Of a stretch of DNA of 8,061 bases, positions 5,503-8,061 are shown one piece after another (the stretch's first letter is position 1; each line of letters begins with the position of its first letter). The notes under the pieces are model-generated. The model ran no database searches. It was not told where the DNA came from and saw only the letters and a list, made by a program, of their open reading frames with translations. Source of the stretch: Actinomycetota bacterium (GTDB taxonomy: Bacteria > Actinomycetota > Acidimicrobiia > Acidimicrobiales > CADCTF01); contig JAHWJQ010000089.1 in the NCBI GenBank assembly GCA_019348305.1, positions 1 to 8,061 of the forward strand, given 5' to 3'. A program made the translations under genes and the position numbers.

Positions 5503-7470
5503 CTAGAGCTTGCGGTCGAACCAGTCGAGGATCAGTTCGAGCCGCTGTACCCGGTGGCGGGGCGAGCCCGAGCGTGACAGCTCGTGGCTCTCGCCGGGGA
5601 ACCGCACGAACTCGACGTCGCGGCCGGTCATCTTGAGCCGGACGTAGAGATCCTCGGCCTGCTCGATGGGGCACCTCAGGTCGTTCTCCGAGTGCAGGAT
5701 CAGAAGGGGGGTCTCGATGTCGCGGAAGTAGGTCACGGGCGACTGGCGCAGGAACTCCTCGGGATCATCGAGGTGAGTGGAGCCGATGTAGCCGGCCGGG
5801 AAGAACGTCCCGATGTCGGAGGTGTGGGCGAAGGTGAACAGGTTGTTGCAGGCGCGCTCGGAGCAGGCCGCCTTGAAGCGGTTCGTCCGGCCGATCATCC
5901 ACGAGGCCATGTAGCCGCCGTAGGAACCGCCCAGCACCCCGAGGCGTTGGGGGTCGATGAAGTCGAAGCGGGCCAAGGCCGCCTCGAGCACAGCCATCAG
6001 GTCCTCGTAGTCGGCGCCCCCCCAGCCGGTACCAGGATCCTCCTGCGCCTTGGGGCCCCGGATGCCACGGGCGAAGCGTTCGCTGTAGCCGGATGAGCCG
6101 CGGGGGTTGCAGTAGAGCACGGCGTAGCGGGCGCCGGCTTGGACCTGGAACTCGTCGAAGAAGCGGTTGCCGTACTGGCTGAAGGGCCCTCCGTGGATGT
6201 TGAGCAGAGTCGGGTAGCGCCGCCCCTCCTCGAAGCCCGCCGGGCGCATCACCCAGGCCTCCACCAGGCTTGCGTCGGGGGACGCAGCCACGAACCGCTC
6301 AGGACGCGAGCCCGGGTGGGCCGCGGCGAAACCCGAGCCGTGATCGGTGAGCCGGCGCTCCTCCCCCTCCACCACCACGAAGAGCTCGGAAGTCGTCGTC
6401 GCGTCGCTGGCCGCGAAGGCGACCGTGCCGCCGGCGACGTCGAAACCCGAGACCTGGCGGTCACCGCTGATCACCGGTCGCGGCCCTTCGCCGTCGATGC
6501 CGACGCGGTAGACGGGCACGTTGCCCGCCTCGTCCACCTGGAACAACAGGCTGTCTCCGTCCCAGGCCGGGTCGCGCGCCTGAGCCAGGTAGGGGACGCA
6601 GTGCAGGTCGAGCGCGGTCGTGAGCAACCGTTCCTCGCCGGGATCGCGGCCGTTGGTGATCACGCCGACCTGGCCGTGGCGCATCATCGAGTGGCGGTCG
6701 CCCCAGACGAAGGCGATGTGCCTGCCGTCCGCGCTCCACGACGGCTTGGAGTGGGTGGTGTTGCCTGAGGTCAGCTGCTCCGGCTCCGCACCGCCCGCCA
6801 AGGGGACCCGGTAGATGTGGGAGCTGAGATCGGTGTCCCAGGTCTCGGTGCGGGCACTCGAGAAGGCGACCCACTGCCCGTCTGGCGAGACGGCCAGTTC
6901 GGTGTCCTGGTAGGGGCCGCTCGTGAGCGCCGAGGGGCGGCCTGAGTCCGAACCGTCGACCGCCACGGACAGCACGTGACGGGGGCGGTCGAGGGTCCAG
7001 CCAACGCTGTCGAGGCGGTAAGAGAGCCGGTCGATCCGCCGCGGCGGGCGGTCGCGGTCCTTGTCGGGGCCGTACCGCTCCTCGTCTCTCTCCCGGGCGC
7101 TGAAGACGAGCCGTCGGCCGTCCGGCGTCCAGACCAGCTCCTCGATCTCCTCCGGCCATTCCAGCAACGGCTGGGCGTCGGCGTCGCCGTGCCACCGTTG
7201 TACCGCCAAAGTGCACCCCGACTCAGCGGGGTGGCAGACATAGGCCAGCCGGGTTCCGTCGGGCGACCACCGGGGCCGCTCCTCGCGGGTATCGCCCGGC
7301 GTCACCGGTCGGGGGGCGAACTTCTCGTTCACGGACGCCACCCACAGCCCGCTGACGTAGTCGTTGGCTTCGAGGTCGACCGTCGTCACCACGTAAGCCA
7401 CCAGCTGGCCGTCGGCGCTCACCCGGGGGTCGGCCACCTCGACCATGCCGGCGATGTCGGCCGGCCTCAC
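5503..7470 (-). CDS. S9 family (prolyl oligopeptidase / acylaminoacyl-peptidase-like) serine peptidase
   Basis: This 655-residue protein is probably a cytosolic peptidase acting on short peptides or N-acylated peptides; no signal peptide is visible. Residues 1 to about 390 form the beta-propeller that gates the active site, with TolB/WD40-like repeats such as RPRWSPDGTRLAYV (66-78), LAVSPDGQWVAFSS (192-205) and PSWSADGRHIAFVWG (243-257). The alpha/beta-hydrolase domain follows from about 400. It has the oxyanion motif HGGP (426-429), nucleophile Ser516 in GGSYGGY, Asp597 in LHSENDLRCP and His629 in GESHELSR, so the triad is complete. The start is GTG 7470; the family opening (PADIAxMVEVADPRVSADG) fits, although the upstream ribosome site is weak. 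It begins 18 nt after the PPDK stop and may be translated from the same mRNA. The exact subfamily cannot be told from this sequence alone. Confidence 0.93.
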   Translation of the reverse strand: MRPADIAGMVEVADPRVSADGQLVAYVVTTVDLEANDYVSGLWVASVNEKFAPRPVTPGDTREERPRWSPDGTRLAYVCHPAESGCTLAVQRWHGDADAQPLLEWPEEIEELVWTPDGRRLVFSARERDEERYGPDKDRDRPPRRIDRLSYRLDSVGWTLDRPRHVLSVAVDGSDSGRPSALTSGPYQDTELAVSPDGQWVAFSSARTETWDTDLSSHIYRVPLAGGAEPEQLTSGNTTHSKPSWSADGRHIAFVWGDRHSMMRHGQVGVITNGRDPGEERLLTTALDLHCVPYLAQARDPAWDGDSLLFQVDEAGNVPVYRVGIDGEGPRPVISGDRQVSGFDVAGGTVAFAASDATTTSELFVVVEGEERRLTDHGSGFAAAHPGSRPERFVAASPDASLVEAWVMRPAGFEEGRRYPTLLNIHGGPFSQYGNRFFDEFQVQAGARYAVLYCNPRGSSGYSERFARGIRGPKAQEDPGTGWGGADYEDLMAVLEAALARFDFIDPQRLGVLGGSYGGYMASWMIGRTNRFKAACSERACNNLFTFAHTSDIGTFFPAGYIGSTHLDDPEEFLRQSPVTYFRDIETPLLILHSENDLRCPIEQAEDLYVRLKMTGRDVEFVRFPGESHELSRSGSPRHRVQRLELILDWFDRKL

Positions 7471-7488
7471 CTGGTGCCCGCCCGGGCT

Positions 7489-8061
7489 CTAGGCAGTGGA
7501 TTCAGCGCCGGCGCCCAGCACGGCCTGGGCCGAGGCCAAGCGGGCGATGGGGACCCGGAACGGCGAGCACGACACGTAATCCAGCCCGGCCCGGTAGAAG
7601 AAGTCGATCGACTGCGGGTCTCCGCCGTGCTCGCCGCACACTCCCAACTTGATGCCTGGCGCGGCCTCGCGGCCCCTGGCCACGGCAACCTCCACCAGCT
7701 CTCCGACGCCGGCCTGATCGAGGGTGTCGAAGGGGTTGCGCTTGAGCAGCCCCTGTTCCAGGTAGGCCGTCATCATGCGACCCTCGACGTCGTCGCGGGA
7801 GAACCCGAAGGTCATCTGGGTGAGGTCGTTCGTCCCGATGGAGAAGAAGTCCGCCGCCCGGGCCAGCTCTTCGGCGCACAGCGCCGCCGCCGGGGTCTCG
7901 ACCATCACGCCGGCCTCCACCGGGCCGGTCCCGGTGCCCTCGCTCTCTAGCTCTTCGCGGCATTCCGCCAGGAACCTTCTCGCGGACACGAGCTCCTCGA
8001 CGTCCGAGACCATCGGGAACATGACCTTGAGGTTGCCGTGTGCCGCGGCCCGCAGTATCGC
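7489..8061 (-). CDS. ppdK: Pyruvate, phosphate dikinase, C-terminal part (N-terminus beyond window)
   Basis: PPDK interconverts pyruvate + ATP + phosphate and phosphoenolpyruvate + AMP + diphosphate, linking glycolysis and gluconeogenesis. The 190 visible residues belong to the C-terminal TIM-barrel PEP/pyruvate-binding domain. Visible motifs are VEAGVMVETPAAAL (48-61), DFFSIGTNDLTQMTFGFSRD (71-90), the PPDK-type LLKRNPFDTLD (105-115), and KLGVCGEHGGDP (138-149) with the catalytic cysteine at visible residue 142. The GFSRDD and CGEHGGDP wording is that of PPDK rather than PEP synthase or PTS enzyme I. The frame is open to base 8061 and ends at TAG 7491-7489, a normal C-terminus. The missing N-terminal ATP-grasp and phosphohistidine domains should lie just outside. 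The S9 peptidase gene follows after 18 nt. Confidence 0.95.
   Translation of the reverse strand, partial: AILRAAAHGNLKVMFPMVSDVEELVSARRFLAECREELESEGTGTGPVEAGVMVETPAAALCAEELARAADFFSIGTNDLTQMTFGFSRDDVEGRMMTAYLEQGLLKRNPFDTLDQAGVGELVEVAVARGREAAPGIKLGVCGEHGGDPQSIDFFYRAGLDYVSCSPFRVPIARLASAQAVLGAGAESTA

Noticed and set aside
3885..5636. 583-codon open frame on the plus strand across dnaG
   Set aside because: It is the antisense shadow of dnaG in GC-rich DNA. Its translation is low-complexity Gly/Ala/Arg/Leu-rich with no recognisable motif, whereas the opposite strand has all primase motifs.

Overview
The window is GC-rich, with dense mostly minus-strand genes and frequent GTG/TTG starts. The gene set (a primary sigma factor directly behind dnaG, a PPDK gene, a secreted LVIVD-type beta-propeller) suggests an actinobacterium, perhaps of the Acidimicrobiia. 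That placement is inference from gene content and style; there is no rRNA marker here.

Right half (8061 down to 2326, minus strand): a run of four genes in one direction. It starts with the C-terminal part of pyruvate, phosphate dikinase (cut by the window end). After 18 nt comes an S9 prolyl-oligopeptidase-type serine peptidase with an intact Ser-Asp-His triad. A 97-nt gap follows, holding a strong GC hairpin and a small inverted repeat. Then comes DNA primase (dnaG; I favour a TTG start at 5405), whose stop codon overlaps the ATG of the primary sigma factor gene (rpoD/sigA) in an ATGA junction. The dnaG-rpoD pair is the core of the classical macromolecular synthesis operon, coupling replication priming and housekeeping transcription; rpsU is absent and a peptidase sits upstream instead.

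Middle (2325 down to about 1345): a small plus-strand gene for a YtxH-like membrane-anchored protein converges on rpoD, with a short GC hairpin between the two stops. Behind it, on the minus strand, is a broken gene that automatic annotation would miss. Its pieces in two alternating frames reassemble into a roughly 210-residue protein with an N-terminal helix-turn-helix and a LAGLIDADG-homing-endonuclease-like C-terminal part. It carries one in-frame TAG and two frameshifts. A perfect GAAC-N4-GTTC LexA/SOS box lies inside the spacer of a promoter-like sequence just in front of it.

Left (1332 down to 1, minus strand): the broken gene runs without a stop into tRNA-Asn(GTT), followed by a CAT-anticodon tRNA that looks more like tRNA-Ile2 (lysidine type) than elongator Met. 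Next are a 52-residue acidic small protein with an excellent ribosome binding site, and a secreted LVIVD-repeat beta-propeller protein that leaves the window at base 1. Neither of these two genes is obvious from a standard ORF scan: one is short, the other is partial with a TTG start.

The most interesting region is 1150-2040: a decayed, apparently SOS-controlled HTH/homing-endonuclease-like gene fused in frame to a tRNA gene. Everything else is ordinary chromosomal housekeeping content.
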